From Ampelocalamus luodianensis (lineage: Eukaryota > Streptophyta > Magnoliopsida > Poales > Poaceae): a DNA stretch of 64,000 nt. The DNA lies in NCBI GenBank assembly GCA_036346255.1, contig CM070633.1:7874001-7938000 (forward strand), read 5' to 3'. The position numbers and the translations under genes were made by a program. The notes under the pieces are model-generated. The model worked only from the letters and a program-made list of their open reading frames with translations. It was not told the origin of the DNA and did not search any database. Below are positions 1 through 11,102 of the stretch, in pieces (within the stretch, counting starts at the first letter, position 1; each line of letters opens with the position of its first letter).

Positions 1-436
1 ATATACCACCGGAAAGAGTGTACACGGATTAAAAAGAAGCAAATGGTTATACACAAGTGCTTTCCTCCCAAATTGCAATATACATACACAAATTTCGCAA
101 ACGGACCAACGTTGCTCCGCTTTTACATTCGGAGTAAAAGAGTACTTTGTATACGAGTCCGAATGCACATGCCAGACACAAAATGTGAGCCATGGCGGCA
201 ATCAACTGTGCACGTTAATCCAGTGCAGTCATAGCCGTGACATAAAAAAGCGGGGCACATGTATTGGTCTTTGGAGCTAAAAGAGCTTACCTACAATTAT
301 GTTATCTGTTTATGTACACAAAAGAAAGAAGAAAAGGAGTCAAGATGTTTCCCGGCAAAAATTTCTACACGCAGTTCTTGATCCTACATGTACCCAAGCA
401 CTTATTCCCACTGCCCATTTGCTCCCTCGATCGAAC
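1..436. other. 3' flank of the ASG1-like gene, nothing else recognised
   Basis: This stretch lies downstream of the stop codon of the minus-strand gene that ends at 437, so it should include that gene's 3' UTR and then intergenic DNA. I see no conserved protein, repeat end or clear polyadenylation signal. The short open frames here look random. Confidence 0.5.
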
Positions 437-3400
437 TCACAAAAAGTGAGGAAATGATGAGATGCGTGGCAGGTGCGTCAGGAGATCTCCAAATGATTCT
501 TGCCTCGGTGGCAATGATCCGTTGCCACCGTCTCCTCCCACCGGAGGTGCACAAGGTTGGGGCTTCCTCCCATACATTTCATTGTCACCATGAACGCTAG
601 GGTTTGTCTGGCCTGAGCCTGAATCTCTCTGAATCAGGCAGCAGAGAGAATTGACCCTTGACATGAGCATCCTCTCATCGGCAGCAGCAGTGATCTGTGA
701 GTCGTTTAGGAGTTGCCGGGTCAGCTCATCAAATGTCAGTTTACCCATTGAGCCATCGGCACTGTCGATGATCTGAGAGTCGTTCAGGAGGTACCGGGTT
801 ATCTCATCTAAGGTTAGTTTACTCGATGAACCATCGCCACCATCAGCTGCGGGTAGGTTCCCTGAACACATCTGTCTGTAGATGTGGTGCCCAATGTGGT
901 TTGCAATCTCACTCTTAGACATGGAGCGCAGAATCCCTGGCACCTTCAAACCGTACGAATTAAAGATGCCTGTCTGCGGTTCGCACTCACCAGAAGCAGC
1001 ATCTTGTTTAATCACTTGAGAGCCAGTAACTGGAATGGAAAACAAATGATCAGTGGGATTATTCCCAATAAAAGTTGGGCAAGTCCTAAATTTACAATAT
1101 AGGTCGCAATTGTACTAGTTAAGTAATTTGTGAAACATATAAAAGAAAAGTTCAAATTAGTCAGCATTGAGATTACCTAAAAATCAAAAGACTAAATTTG
1201 TCAGCAATGACCAAGTGAGTCAGGAAAGTACTCATGTATGTTAACACCAATAGAAATAGGGACATAAAAATACAGTCCGAATTTAAAGGCTTACTGTTTC
1301 ATGTTTCATTAGCACAGCTAGATCTGAAATATCATTGTGTTTCATTAAGGAATTAAAAATACAGTATTGATTTTGATGTTCACCTGAGCTAGGGAAATGT
1401 CGAGGCAAGACATCTGATGTTCCAGCTTGCTGTCTTGCTTCAACATCTAGCGTACCTGATGCAGGATGAGGTGATAACAATTCCTAAATCTTTGGACGCC
1501 TAACTGATCGTCATCATCTTTACGCTCAAAATATTGGCACTTTACATCCTCTGGGTCTTCAAATATGGAACATCTTGATTCAAAGTAAGGATTCTCCAAA
1601 GTGATGTCATTTTGCTGGCTTAGCGAGTATAGACGTGGGTCACAGTGAACAAGCTTCTCCACGTGCTTATTCATCATTCCTGGTGGGCACTGAAGAAAGT
1701 GCCTCCTGAAACAAATGATCTTCAAAAGTTAAGGCTGGTAGTTTAAGGAACATAGTTAGCATAAACAATGAAACTAAGCATAAACAATGAAACTAATTGA
1801 TTATGATGGTGGTCTGTATTTCAGTATTTGTGTTTCAAATTTTTTCTCAAGAAATTGGGACAAAATCCACAATGTGTCAATGTCATTGAAGTTAGAAGTA
1901 GCCAGATGGCAGAGCACCATATTTTAATGTGAAGCTGTGAACACTGGGGTATTCATTTAAAAATTGAATACATCTGACACCAATACTGGACTTCATTTTT
2001 AATACCTATGCATGCTTGCCTGTCCACCTGTGAAATCAGAGGTTGCTTGCCACAAAGTATGCTTCCTTGGCTGTGGATTGGTTTCTCTGAAGAAAAGTGG
2101 TTGCCTGGACAACTGAACAGAGAAAGAGAGAGGGAAAGAGAGTTAGCTGCAGAAATAATATATAAAAATACCAAAAGAAAAGGCCAAAGTATTGATGCGT
2201 TTGCACAAGGTCTTCGTCAAATAAATCCAACTTCTCATGTATATAAGAAATAGTTAATTTTACAATAAGTTGCCTTACTGATTCAGGATATCTGTAAGTA
2301 CTTACTGCTATCTCCAAGGTCCCAGGTTCATTTTCTTGACAAACCACCTTCAGTGCGCACATATCAGACCACTGTATCTCAATCTTGCTCTTCAGACCAC
2401 CATCCAGTACTTCCCACACAAGTTTGTGTTTTGCAAAATAGCATTTCGCAACCAGATCACCTTCATATCTTGATACCCACTGTTCATATACAGATTTTAA
2501 ACCATAAATAAAGCAATTGATAGCACAGAAAACAGAATAATTAGTGATAAATAATAAATAACTCCAGCGCTTGTTGAATATGAAAAGACAGATTACCACA
2601 ACTTCACAAGTAACACCGGCTAACAGTAATACTTGAAACAGAGTTAGAGACAATGGATGAACCTGAATGTCAACAATACAAAGTTGTCCTCTTTTGAGTT
2701 TCTTATAGAACAGGGGAGGCTATCACGAAAAGGTGTCTGCAGTTATACTGAAAAAGATGTATCTTTGATGACCATGGGGATCAGGAATACTAGAAAACTA
2801 GCAACATGGCATGAAAAGCAACAGATCTGACATTGTTTCATAGAATTTTGGTTTTCCTGAAGAACTCATGAGTTTATCAAAGGATAGAATTCCTGAGTTA
2901 GACCCCAGTCAATCAAGCAATACTTCCCTAAGTAGAGATGCAAAAGGAGGTCACAGTGTTGCAGCGAAGACATATGCATAATACAAAAGGAAAGAGAGAC
3001 CAATACTAAGCAATAGTTCTGAAACAGGTCAAAGCTTTAGGGTATTCCTGCAAATGGTACCACATTTTACTAGTAGCTACTTCTTCTCACTTGATTATTT
3101 TCCCCTAAATTCTAACAGGTCTGATCAAATATAACATCTCTTAACTTTTCCAAACATAATATCTCCTTGTCTCACATGCCATGACAACTTGATCATTGAT
3201 AACAATATGTTTGTATCCTGTTGTGCTACCTATCGTTAGTCAGGGATGCAGTCTACTGTCCGCACGCCACAAGTGACTTTTTGGATATGCTACAATTGGT
3301 AAATATTTCTATAACTAACTAGATTCCATGTTGTAGCAAAGCACAACACTGCAACAGCAAACATGCCTGAAGTATTTGAACTTTCTATTGGACCTTTCAC

Positions 3401-6026
3401 CTTCACACCAATGATTTTGATTTTTGGCATATTACTGTATGCACTCAAAATGTGCAACTTATTACATGTATAGTTTTCAAATTCTCCACACCAATCACAA
3501 TTGGTATCCCAACATCATATTCAAAGAAGATAAATCTAACTCATATGCAAATCTGAACGCTGACATGCAGTCTAACGTACAGCAGAGATAGGCCTGATAG
3601 CCTGACACAATTTTCTGTACTAGTAAAATTTGATTCTGCAACATGAATGAACACATATCGAAAAGCTACTAACCTCCCAAGATCCGATTCTTAGAATAGA
3701 ACCAGGGAAATTCGAAGCCTTCAATTTCTCCGAGGCACTGGCAGTGCCACCATGCCGGGCATCTTTGGCCTTGCCGGCCTGCACAAGCTTCATTTGGATC
3801 AAATCCACCAGAGAGGGACTCTTCTTCAGCCGCAAGCCAAGTGGGCTAGGCTCATCAAGGAAATCATGCTGTGATGATTGCTGATTGGACACACTAGCGT
3901 CACCTGTGGGCCATTTCTGCATACACAGAACAGTGAAGCAAGATTTAACCAATATTACCTCCTAACTCGTTTCTCACTTCCCTACAGTGTCGATGATAAT
4001 TTTAACTATTGATATCTATACGAATTTGTGAGGAAGAAATTTTAACAGCATAATATAATTAACTAAAATCATCTTTATGTGAATCAAGATATCTTTTTTA
4101 CTAATCATTAGTGGTGAAAACTGGAAGTCATGACAGATAGCACATCAACCTGTGTCTGGCAAATGGAGGAAGTAGGGTCAATTTAGAGTTAATACGAAAA
4201 CCGGATTAATGTGGTAGACTAGCTAGTGTGAAATGAGAATGGTTTGGATGGATGGAGACATCAATAGTGGAGAGTACAATTCCCGAATTGAAAGGAGGCA
4301 TGTCCATATCTAAAACCAAACCATGGAATGGATGTGATTAGAAGTAATAATGTCTTGGCAAGTACCGAATAAAGAATCGAGCAAGAAAGATTCTGCTGAC
4401 TTGACTGTACAAGATTCTGCTGACTTGACTGCACAAGCTCTTTATGTTTTTGCATATATGCCATGGACAAGTTACATATTTTTGCAATTCAGAATGTCTA
4501 TCTGACAAAATGCACAAAAGGAGAAACATATATACTAGCAATTAATTCTCCTTTGCAAAAAAAAGGCCCGCTTGGGAAAAGCTCTTAGATTTCACCATTT
4601 CGGGACAAAAGGAAATTAACTTCAAAATATGTAAACATTTCCTCCTATTTTCCTCTTAAAGAATCCCCTGAAGAGCAGCAAGAGAGATAAGAAGAAAACA
4701 GCACCAACTGGGCTCCATTGCTGCATATGACACCATTCAGACAGAACAAACAAGCAAGATTTCACTAATATTAGCTCCGTAATTAATATTAGCTATGTTA
4801 GTACATGCGACTCATTTCTCTAGATACAACATACAATTAATATTTACAATAATTTGCGAACGAAAAATTAAAAAGTATGATTGCTGTGAAAATACTTCTA
4901 GTGACAAATATACTAAAGTCAATTTTAATAATCTAGATATTTTTTACCATCCTGATATCGAACTAGCAATTTTCTTTGCGAGGAAAAATTTGGCAAAGTT
5001 TGACCCCACACACAGTACCACACCTAGTCACCTACTTGAGTATACGAAATGGAAGAAATAGCATCTTGTAGGGTTAATTAACAGTTAACACCAAAAAGGA
5101 CTAGCTGATATGAAGTGAGGAAAGTGGATGGACCGAGGGAGACACCAGTAGTGGGGAATACAGTTCCAAAATTGGAAGGCTTGGCACGTCCATGTCTAAA
5201 ACCTAACCATTGAAAATGGATGCGATTACAAGTAGACAGTAGTAATCCTAATAACTCGACAAGTACAGAAATCGAATCCACCCAGACAGATTCCGGTGAA
5301 TTGATTGCATAAGTTCTTTTTCATTTGCATACGTGTACTCCGGCGAATTGATTGCATAAGTTCTTTTTCATTTGCATACGTGTCCTCCATAAGTTACATA
5401 TTTTGCTCAAATACGCTTTCGTGCAGACCTAGCAATTCAGAATGTTCAACTGATATAATCATATAACGCGCAAAACGAGGGCCATACTAACAGCAATTTA
5501 TCCAATCGCCAAAAAAAAAAGTTAGTTAAACGATGCGAATCAAAGCTTGAACAAAATTTCAACCAAAAAATAGTGACAAAAAAAATAGATCATCTCTTTC
5601 TCGTAGCAAAGACGAATTACTCCAGAACGCTTGCTTGGCTGCTTCCCAGCAAAATAGGCCGAACCCCATAAAAAGAATACAAATCCTAAGAAATACAAGC
5701 ACGCAATTTTGAATTTTTCTTATGGCCCGCTCCATGAACGATCACACCCTTTGGGATTATAGGATGCAAAAATAAACTCAAAATCAGAAAATTTCCTCCA
5801 ATTCTCCTCTCCCAAAGAAAGGAACTCCCTGAAGAACAGCAAGAAAGATACTAGTAACAAGGAACCGCAAGTCGACAGGACGGAGGACCCACCTGCTGCT
5901 GCTGCTGCTGGAGGCGGGACCTCTTGTGGAACGGCGACGCCTCCGCCCCGGCCGCCGCGTCGTCGGCGTCCACCACCTCCTCCTTGACCTCCCGCCGCAG
6001 CTTCCCCAGGTGCGGCAAGTCAACCA

Positions 6027-6027
<1 letters not shown>
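437..6027 (-). CDS. ASG1-like: ASG1-like plant-specific protein, six exons, one frame break
   Basis: Exons (minus strand) are 6027-5893, 3916-3674, 2479-2306, 2112-2006, 1705-1384 and 1029-437. All introns are GT-AG and the phases agree across junctions (0, 0, 0, 2, 1). The predicted product is about 524 residues, close to the family's usual length as I remember it. Exon 1 starts at the first ATG after a CT/CA-rich 5' UTR and encodes an acidic/basic N-terminus with a basic HKRSR patch followed by poly-Q. The core shows family blocks: GLRLKKSPSLVDLIQ (exon 2), RYEGDLVAKCYFAKHKLVWE and KSKIEIQWSD (exon 3), NPQPRKHTLWQATSDFTGGQ (exon 4), RRHFLQCPPGMMNKH (exon 5), and MSRVNSLCCLIQ (exon 6). I recognise this architecture from Arabidopsis ASG1 and relatives, whose molecular function is not settled; a link to seed germination and ABA/salt responses is recalled, not shown here. 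The exon sum is 1,574 nt, one short of a multiple of three. The frame breaks near 1478-1490 and the later frame (DVEARQQAGTSDVLPRHF) then splices in phase to exon 6. Confidence 0.8.
691..846 (-). repeat. Tandem 78-bp (26-codon) duplication in the last exon of the ASG1-like gene
   Basis: Two units, 691-768 and 769-846, start with nearly the same bases (TGATCTGTGAGTCG and TGATCTGAGAGTCG). They encode the paired motifs KLTLDEITRYLLNDSQI and KLTFDELTRQLLNDSQI. The repeat length is a multiple of three, so the frame is kept. The family normally shows one such motif, as far as I recall. Confidence 0.8.
4388..4435. repeat. Two tandem 24-bp units in intron 1
   Basis: The unit begins GATTCTGCTGACTTGACTG and is repeated once with one clear difference. 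It lies inside the first intron block. Confidence 0.75.
5292..5386. repeat. Two tandem 47-bp units in intron 1
   Basis: Each unit starts TCCGG(T/C)GAATTGATTGC and runs to CATACGTGT. They are nearly identical, so this local duplication is younger than the duplication of the intron itself. Confidence 0.85.

Positions 6028-6062
<35 letters not shown>
6028..6062. repeat. (CT)n(CA)n microsatellite in the 5' UTR of the ASG1-like gene
   Basis: A CT run is followed directly by a CA run, immediately upstream of the minus-strand ATG at 6027. On the transcript this reads as TG then GA repeats. Such tracts are common in plant 5' leaders and are likely to be length-polymorphic. Confidence 0.9.
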
Positions 6063-6640
6063 TGGCGCTTCTTGGTTTCGAGTTGGAGAAGGGGGAAGGG
6101 AACGGAGTCGATCGAGAGAGAGAGAGATTGTTGAGGTTGTTGTACGGAAGATGAGGGCAGTTTGAGCAAGCAAACAGAGCAGCGGATGAGAGAGCAATAA
6201 ATATCTCGGAGGCGGCAGCAGGATTAGATTTTATTTGTTTTTTTGTTACTTGGGGCACGTGCCAACTGGATCCGGATTTAGAGGCCATCGTGGCGCTCCT
6301 ACGGGATTTTACCAGCTTGCCCCCCGTGTGCCGCGTGCCCGTTTGGAACACGGAACACGAGAATTTTTCTCTATTCATGCGAAAACTGAGTTATTCTCTT
6401 CGAAATTTGTACGTTCGAAACAAGGCCACAGTATGTCTTCTGACCATGCTTGTGTGCAGCATAGTTTAACCGGATTAGATGTCCTTGTCCTATGAATTGC
6501 ATTTGTTTGTGAGTCCAGCAAATCTAACAAGTGCAATATTAATATTACATAATCAAAAGTAATCTAATAATAAAAGAATATTATTTAGAAAAAACTCGCG
6601 AATTAGCCGGTGGATTGACAATTGGACTGGTCACCTGGCG
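6063..6640 (-). promoter_or_regulatory. Promoter/5' flank of the ASG1-like gene with a G-box
   Basis: A palindromic GGCACGTGCC sits at 6254-6263, about 230 bp upstream of the ATG at 6027. It contains the CACGTG G-box core, which bZIP and bHLH factors bind, including ABA-response bZIPs. An AT-rich TATA-like AATAAAATC lies at about 6228-6236. Position and motif are seen; function is inferred. Confidence 0.45.
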
Positions 6641-6792
6641 AACGTGGACTAGTCGAATTTGTTAAATAATCGATGATAGTAAATCCAATCACACAAATGA
6701 CACCAAATAAAGGAGATTCAATATCTTATTCATCTATATATCTGTTGTAAATGGGCTCCTCATATATATAGCCTATAGGAAAATCCTCCAGG

Positions 6793-8009
6793 CATGGGCG
6801 GCGCCACCCCAAAAAAAAGCACATTTTTTTTAAAACTAGGTATACCCTAAAAAAAGTACAATTTTTTTTGGACTAGGTATACCAAAAAAAAACTGCAAAT
6901 TTTGTTAAACTAGGTATACGTATGAGCAAGTGGTACTTGGATTGAAATATCAGGTAAAAGATGTCGCTTCAATGTTAGTTGGTTTGATAAGTATAATTGG
7001 ATTGAATATAGTGTCGAGAAGGATGTTGTATTTTGCTTTGTCTGTTATTTTTCAAGGAGAAAATTATGGGAGGCGATAGTTTTGTTAAAGGAGGATTTAG
7101 AAATTGGAATAGGTATGACTCAGTTGACAAGCATGTGGGTAGCATAAAAAGTGTCCATAATCGAGCTCAAGAGAAATACAACTTCTTTGTTAAACCTACA
7201 ACATCAATTGCTCAAACTCTTAGAAAACAAACTGAAGAGGATAAACAACTTTACATTTCTAGGTTGACTTATTCAATTAGATGCTTGGGGTTTATTTTAT
7301 GTCAAGAACTAGCATGTTGTGGATATGATGAAAGTACAAATTCTAGCAATAAGGGGAATTTTCTTGAACTTTTGGAATAGCTTGCAAAAAACAATAAGGA
7401 GGTTGCTAAGGTTGTCTTAAGCAATGCCCCTGGGAATTGTAAGATGATTGCTCATGAGATACAAATGGACATAATTAATTGTTGTGCCATCCAAACTACC
7501 AAGCACATTATTGAAGAAATTGGTGATGATCACTATTTAATTCTAGCTGATGAGTCTAATGATGTATCCCACAAAGAACAATTTGCTCTTTGCTTGCGTT
7601 ATGTTGATAAAGAAGGACGGGTATGTGAGCGGTTCTTTAGAGCAATTCATGTAGTTGATACCACTTCCTTGTCACTTAAGAATGCAATTGGTATTGCTCC
7701 TACCGGTGGCAACGGCGAGCGTTGAAAGAGTATTTTCGGCGATGAATCTTGTGAAGAACAAGTTGAGATAATCAAGTGTTTCCGAGGAATGAGATCGCTT
7801 CGTGTGGTATTGTGATTTCTATTAGCTATTTAGGACTCTTTTATTCATGTAAGATTTTATTTGAACTATTTGTATTGCATTATTAACTAATTTCGAACTC
7901 TTTTGTGTAATTGTGTTGGACTTATGAAATTACATATGTGTCGTACAAGATTTTTTTTTTCATCCTTGAAGTGTGCACCCCCATTGTTAAATTTTTAGCT
8001 CCGCCACTG
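6793..8009 (+). mobile_element. hAT-superfamily transposon, internally deleted
   Basis: The element is flanked by a perfect 8-bp target duplication, CCTCCAGG at 6785-6792 and 8010-8017. Its ends are imperfect inverted repeats: CATGGGCGGCGCCA at the left and, reverse complemented, CAGTGGCGGAGCTA at the right. This is the usual grass hAT terminus and 8 bp is the usual hAT duplication length. At 1,217 bp it is far too short for an autonomous element. Inside is a broken transposase. It landed inside the copia-type LTR at 6660-8056. Confidence 0.88.
6957..7771 (+). pseudogene. hAT transposase remnant (TTF/DUF4371 type)
   Basis: The N-terminal part has a TTF-type zinc-finger remnant with VFCFVCYF (about 7030-7053), followed by the family blocks FVKGGFRNWNRYDSVDKH and RAQEKYNFFVKPTTSI. 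A TAG stop at 7378-7380 breaks the frame. The next block contains LILADESNDVSHKEQFAL, where the first catalytic Asp is expected. After KNAIG the sequence jumps directly to the C-terminal hAT dimerisation motif, LPVATASVERVFSAMNLV, in another frame (about 7698-7771). Most of the catalytic core is therefore deleted. No active transposase can be made. Confidence 0.85.
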
Positions 8010-8059
8010 CCTCCAGGGACAGTTTAGTCGTTTGCTCATAACTAAGTTTCGCAACACTT

Positions 8060-10273
8060 TGTAGCATCCCAATTTTTCGGGGTTTTTTGAAAATTTTCAA
8101 AATAAAAATAATCATTTGATTTTATTGAATGGCTAAAGCTTAAACTTAAAATTTTAGAAAATAAAAATAATTTAATATGAGTTAATCAAACTTCAATTAT
8201 TTCAAAATTTGGTTTATTTGAGTTTTCTTAGGTTTTATTGGATTTAAAATCAAAAAGAATATTTTAAGTAATTTCTTGAATTTTTTGGATTTTAAAAAGG
8301 GTTTTCCTATTTTCTCAAAATTAAAAATAATTTAATTGCAAAATTAAAAGCCAAAGTTAAGTTGTAAATAATTTTATTAAGTTCAAAATGATTCAAGGAA
8401 TTTTTGCATTTTATAGAATTTTGGATTTTATTTACTATTTTCTAAAACCATTTTTGATTTGTGGTATTTTCTGTAAACAGAAAATGTATTTAAATTCCCT
8501 TTTTCGCTTCGAGCCGAATCTTCCCGGCCCACTCTCTCTTTTCCTCTCCCCGGCCCAACTCCCGTGCTCGCTAGCCCGCTTCCCTCCTCCCGCTCGCTCT
8601 CGCCGACAGGTGGGCTCACCTGTGAGCGTCTCCCCTTTCCCTTCTCACCTTCTTCTTCCTAGTCCATGCCGCGCGATTCTCGCCGGCACCACCCTTCACC
8701 CATCCCTGCCGCCACGCCGCGTCATCACCCATCACCGCCGCGCCCGCCCATGCCGACCGTGCCGCCCCATACCGCCATGGTCGCCCATGCCGCAGCCCAT
8801 GCCCGCGCCGCCGCGGATCCCGTCAAGCCCATCTCCTCTCCCGGCCATCCTCCTCCCCTGTAAAGGCACGCCTGGTGTGCCGCTCGTCCCCTTCCTCTTT
8901 TCCCCCAACTCTCTCCCTCTCTATCTCGCCCTCTCCTCCCCGCTCTTCACCATTGAAGCCGCTCGGCCAAGCTCCTCTCTGTCGCCTCCGGTGGAGCTAC
9001 ACCACCGTGGTTCGCACCATCGGCATCGCACGGCTATGGTCTACACCATGAGCACCTCCTCACCATCGGGTCGTCGCTGGAGCTCTCGCGCCACCTTCAA
9101 CCGTCGCCGCCGCCGCCGTCGCTTTTTCTCCTTACCGCCGGCAAAGCCTTCGCGCCTAGCCCCCACCACGCCAGTGGCTAGAGCCCCGTCGTTCGCCAGA
9201 TTCCCTCGGTCCCCACGCACCAACGCCACCTCAGTGCCCACCTCACCTCGCCAACCCGCGTCAGCGCCACGTGGAGCCACATCAGCTCTAGCCTTGCACC
9301 GCGTGCCCGGTCCACCGTGGACCAGCGCCACCCGTGGAACCGATCTACAAGACCCGGGCCCACTTGTTAGAGACTCAACTCTTTTCCTTTGAAAATTTAA
9401 TTCGGCCGAAAATCCTTTTCCCTCGCTGACATGAGCATGATGCAATAAAATGTTTTCCTTTAGAAAAATCAATCCAAAAATTCTAAAAAAATCCTGATTT
9501 CATCATTTCATGTGTTTTTCAACCTTCCGAGAGCCTGTTCTCCTTCATTCGAGCTCCGATTCAAGTGATTCAAAATTTTAAATTCATATAAACTCAGTAT
9601 CTTTTTGGTTCTATTTTGGTATTTTTTTTTAATTTTATTTGGAATTGTTTTATTTATTTGGCTCTTTTCGCACATATAGATTTCGACGTTTTCGAAGAAT
9701 TCTTGGACCTAACGACCGAAGCATCTCAACCCTTCAACGAAGCCAAGTTATAGATCTTTGATCATGTTGTATCTATTTTATAAAATTATATTGTTTTATA
9801 TCAACATGCATTGCTAGTTGCATAATGGCTTCAGGAATAGTTAATTATCTAATTACCATTATGCCTCCTTGGATAATTGTAAATGACATGTACCATTGGA
9901 CACCATAGGTTGGGTTAATTTTAGTTGGACATATTTCAGTACCAACTTAGGTATTGTATATGCTTCGCCATCCTTTAGCTATACGATGGGATTCTTGATC
10001 ACATACTCATAAATGTTTAAACTTGACTTAATGAAATATGGAATTGTGGCGCAGTCACTGTAGTTAAAAGTTTTTTTGTACCATGGCGAGGGTTGCCATT
10101 GGGTCGGGTTAAACTAAAAATGATTTCATACTCAGGCGATTGATTATGCAGTAAAGGAGGTGATTTTGGGATGTGGTTTCCTCGCTTGACTAGTCACTAA
10201 GGACTTAACTTTGTGCGCCACTGATTTGGGCCTTACCGTGCAACCACAAGTCTATTTGTGGGGTAGACCTGGC
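8060..10273 (+). mobile_element. Ty3/gypsy LTR, family A copy 1, 3' truncated
   Basis: The sequence starts TGTAGCATCCC at 8060 and aligns at its start with copy 2 (TGTAACATCCC at 10274) and copy 3 (minus strand, from 30522). It is cut at 10273, where copy 2 begins. The middle is GC-rich (8520-9360) and contains a long Ser/Pro/Arg-rich open frame (8388-9392) that has no recognisable domain. I treat that frame as LTR sequence. The last 200 bp match the minus strand of copy 3 near 28230-28300. Confidence 0.75.
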
Positions 10274-10800
10274 TGTAACATCCCAGATTTTTAGGGTTTT
10301 CTGAAAATTTTCAAAATAAAAAGAATCATTTGGAATGGTTGGATTTCTAGAGCTTAACTTGAAATTTTGAAAATTAAAATCAATTTCATTGACTAAATCA
10401 AAATTTGGTTTATTCTAAGTTTATTGGAGTTCTCTGGTAGTTAAATTCCCCTTTCTCTATTTGTTCCGAATTCCCATCGGTCGTTCCTTTTCCGCCGACC
10501 AGCCCCTCGGTTTCGACTAGTCTTTCGGTTTTGACCACTCTCCCGGTTTGACCAGCCCCGCCTGTCAGTCTCCTCCTCACCTGGTCACCATCATGACTAT
10601 CACAAAAGTCCTCACGCATTAAATGTCGTCTGCACATTGGATGCCGTCTGCGCATTAAACGCCGTCTCATTTAATTGTCCATCCTCAGTCACGCCTGCCC
10701 CCCCTCTTGTCTCCTCCCCTACCTGCCCCCACCCCCTCTCTCACCTGCTCCCACCGCTCCATCTTGTCACCCGGTTGTCACCCGGTCCTCCTCCTTCCTC

Positions 10801-10808
10801 TATAAATA
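10801..10808 (+). promoter_or_regulatory. TATA box of the family A LTR
   Basis: TATAAATA follows a pyrimidine-rich tract (CCTCCTCCTTCCTC), a usual plant TATA context. It lies about 530 bp into the LTR. Copy 3 has an equivalent TATATAAG on the minus strand at 29725-29732. Confidence 0.6.
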
Positions 10809-11102
10809 GAGCACTAGAGAGCCTTTGCCTTCTTGTTTTTTCCTCAACTCCCCCTCTTTCTCTCACCCGTTTTCATTGTGCTTCGAGTTTCGTCGTCACC
10901 GGCTGGAGTTTGCATCATCACCTCCCGCCGTCGCCGCCGTCAGGGCTTCTCCACCGTCGTGGTCTTTGCCGTTGGCTTCGCAAGATCACGGCCTACCCGG
11001 AGCGCCCGCGTCGTCTTCAACCGCCGTTTGTCGTCCTCCTCCAACCTCCTCCTCTAGTTTCTCTCTCAGTCTTGGTAAGCTCCCCGTGAAGGGATACGGG
11101 TA

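Larger units (their letters stand above)
3917..5892 (-). repeat. Diverged tandem duplication making up intron 1 of the ASG1-like gene
   Basis: The intron appears to consist of two related blocks, about 3917-4715 and 4716-5880. Matching landmarks are GCAAGATTT plus AATATTA near both inner ends (3935-3955 and 4756-4776), the stretch around GGAGACA..AGTACAATTCC at 4255-4285 versus 5138-5170, the motif TCTAAAACC followed by a dyad-like AACCAT (4309 and 5195), and CCCTGAAGA.CAGCAAGA at 4668 and 5827. The second block has further insertions. An acceptor-like ATATGCAG in the duplicated end (about 4721-4728, minus strand) could act as a cryptic splice site. Confidence 0.7.
6660..8056 (-). mobile_element. 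Short copia-type LTR (copy 1), split by a hAT insertion
   Basis: The LTR sequence at 6660-6792 resumes at 8018-8056. It matches two other copies in the window, at 31066-31280 (same strand) and 62400-62611 (opposite strand). A TATA-like CTATATATATGAGG occurs on the minus strand around 6755-6775. Unlike the other two copies, no PBS-like TTATCAGCACG follows the LTR end, so this is probably a solo or decayed LTR of about 170 bp without the insert. Flanking direct repeats are not evident. Confidence 0.6.

Noticed and set aside
1283..1455. A separate small exon between exons 5 and 6 of the ASG1-like gene
   Set aside because: No good acceptor precedes it, and a single-base frame break in exon 5 explains both the frame and the phase.
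2036..2300. Continuation of the exon 3 frame of the ASG1-like gene through 2305-2113
   Set aside because: The segment is bounded by GTAAGT and TTCAG, and the conserved frame resumes at 2112, so it is an intron.
8388..9392. 334-codon plus-strand open frame
   Set aside because: It lies inside a GC-rich LTR segment, is Ser/Pro/Arg-rich and has no domain; the opposite strand is also open.
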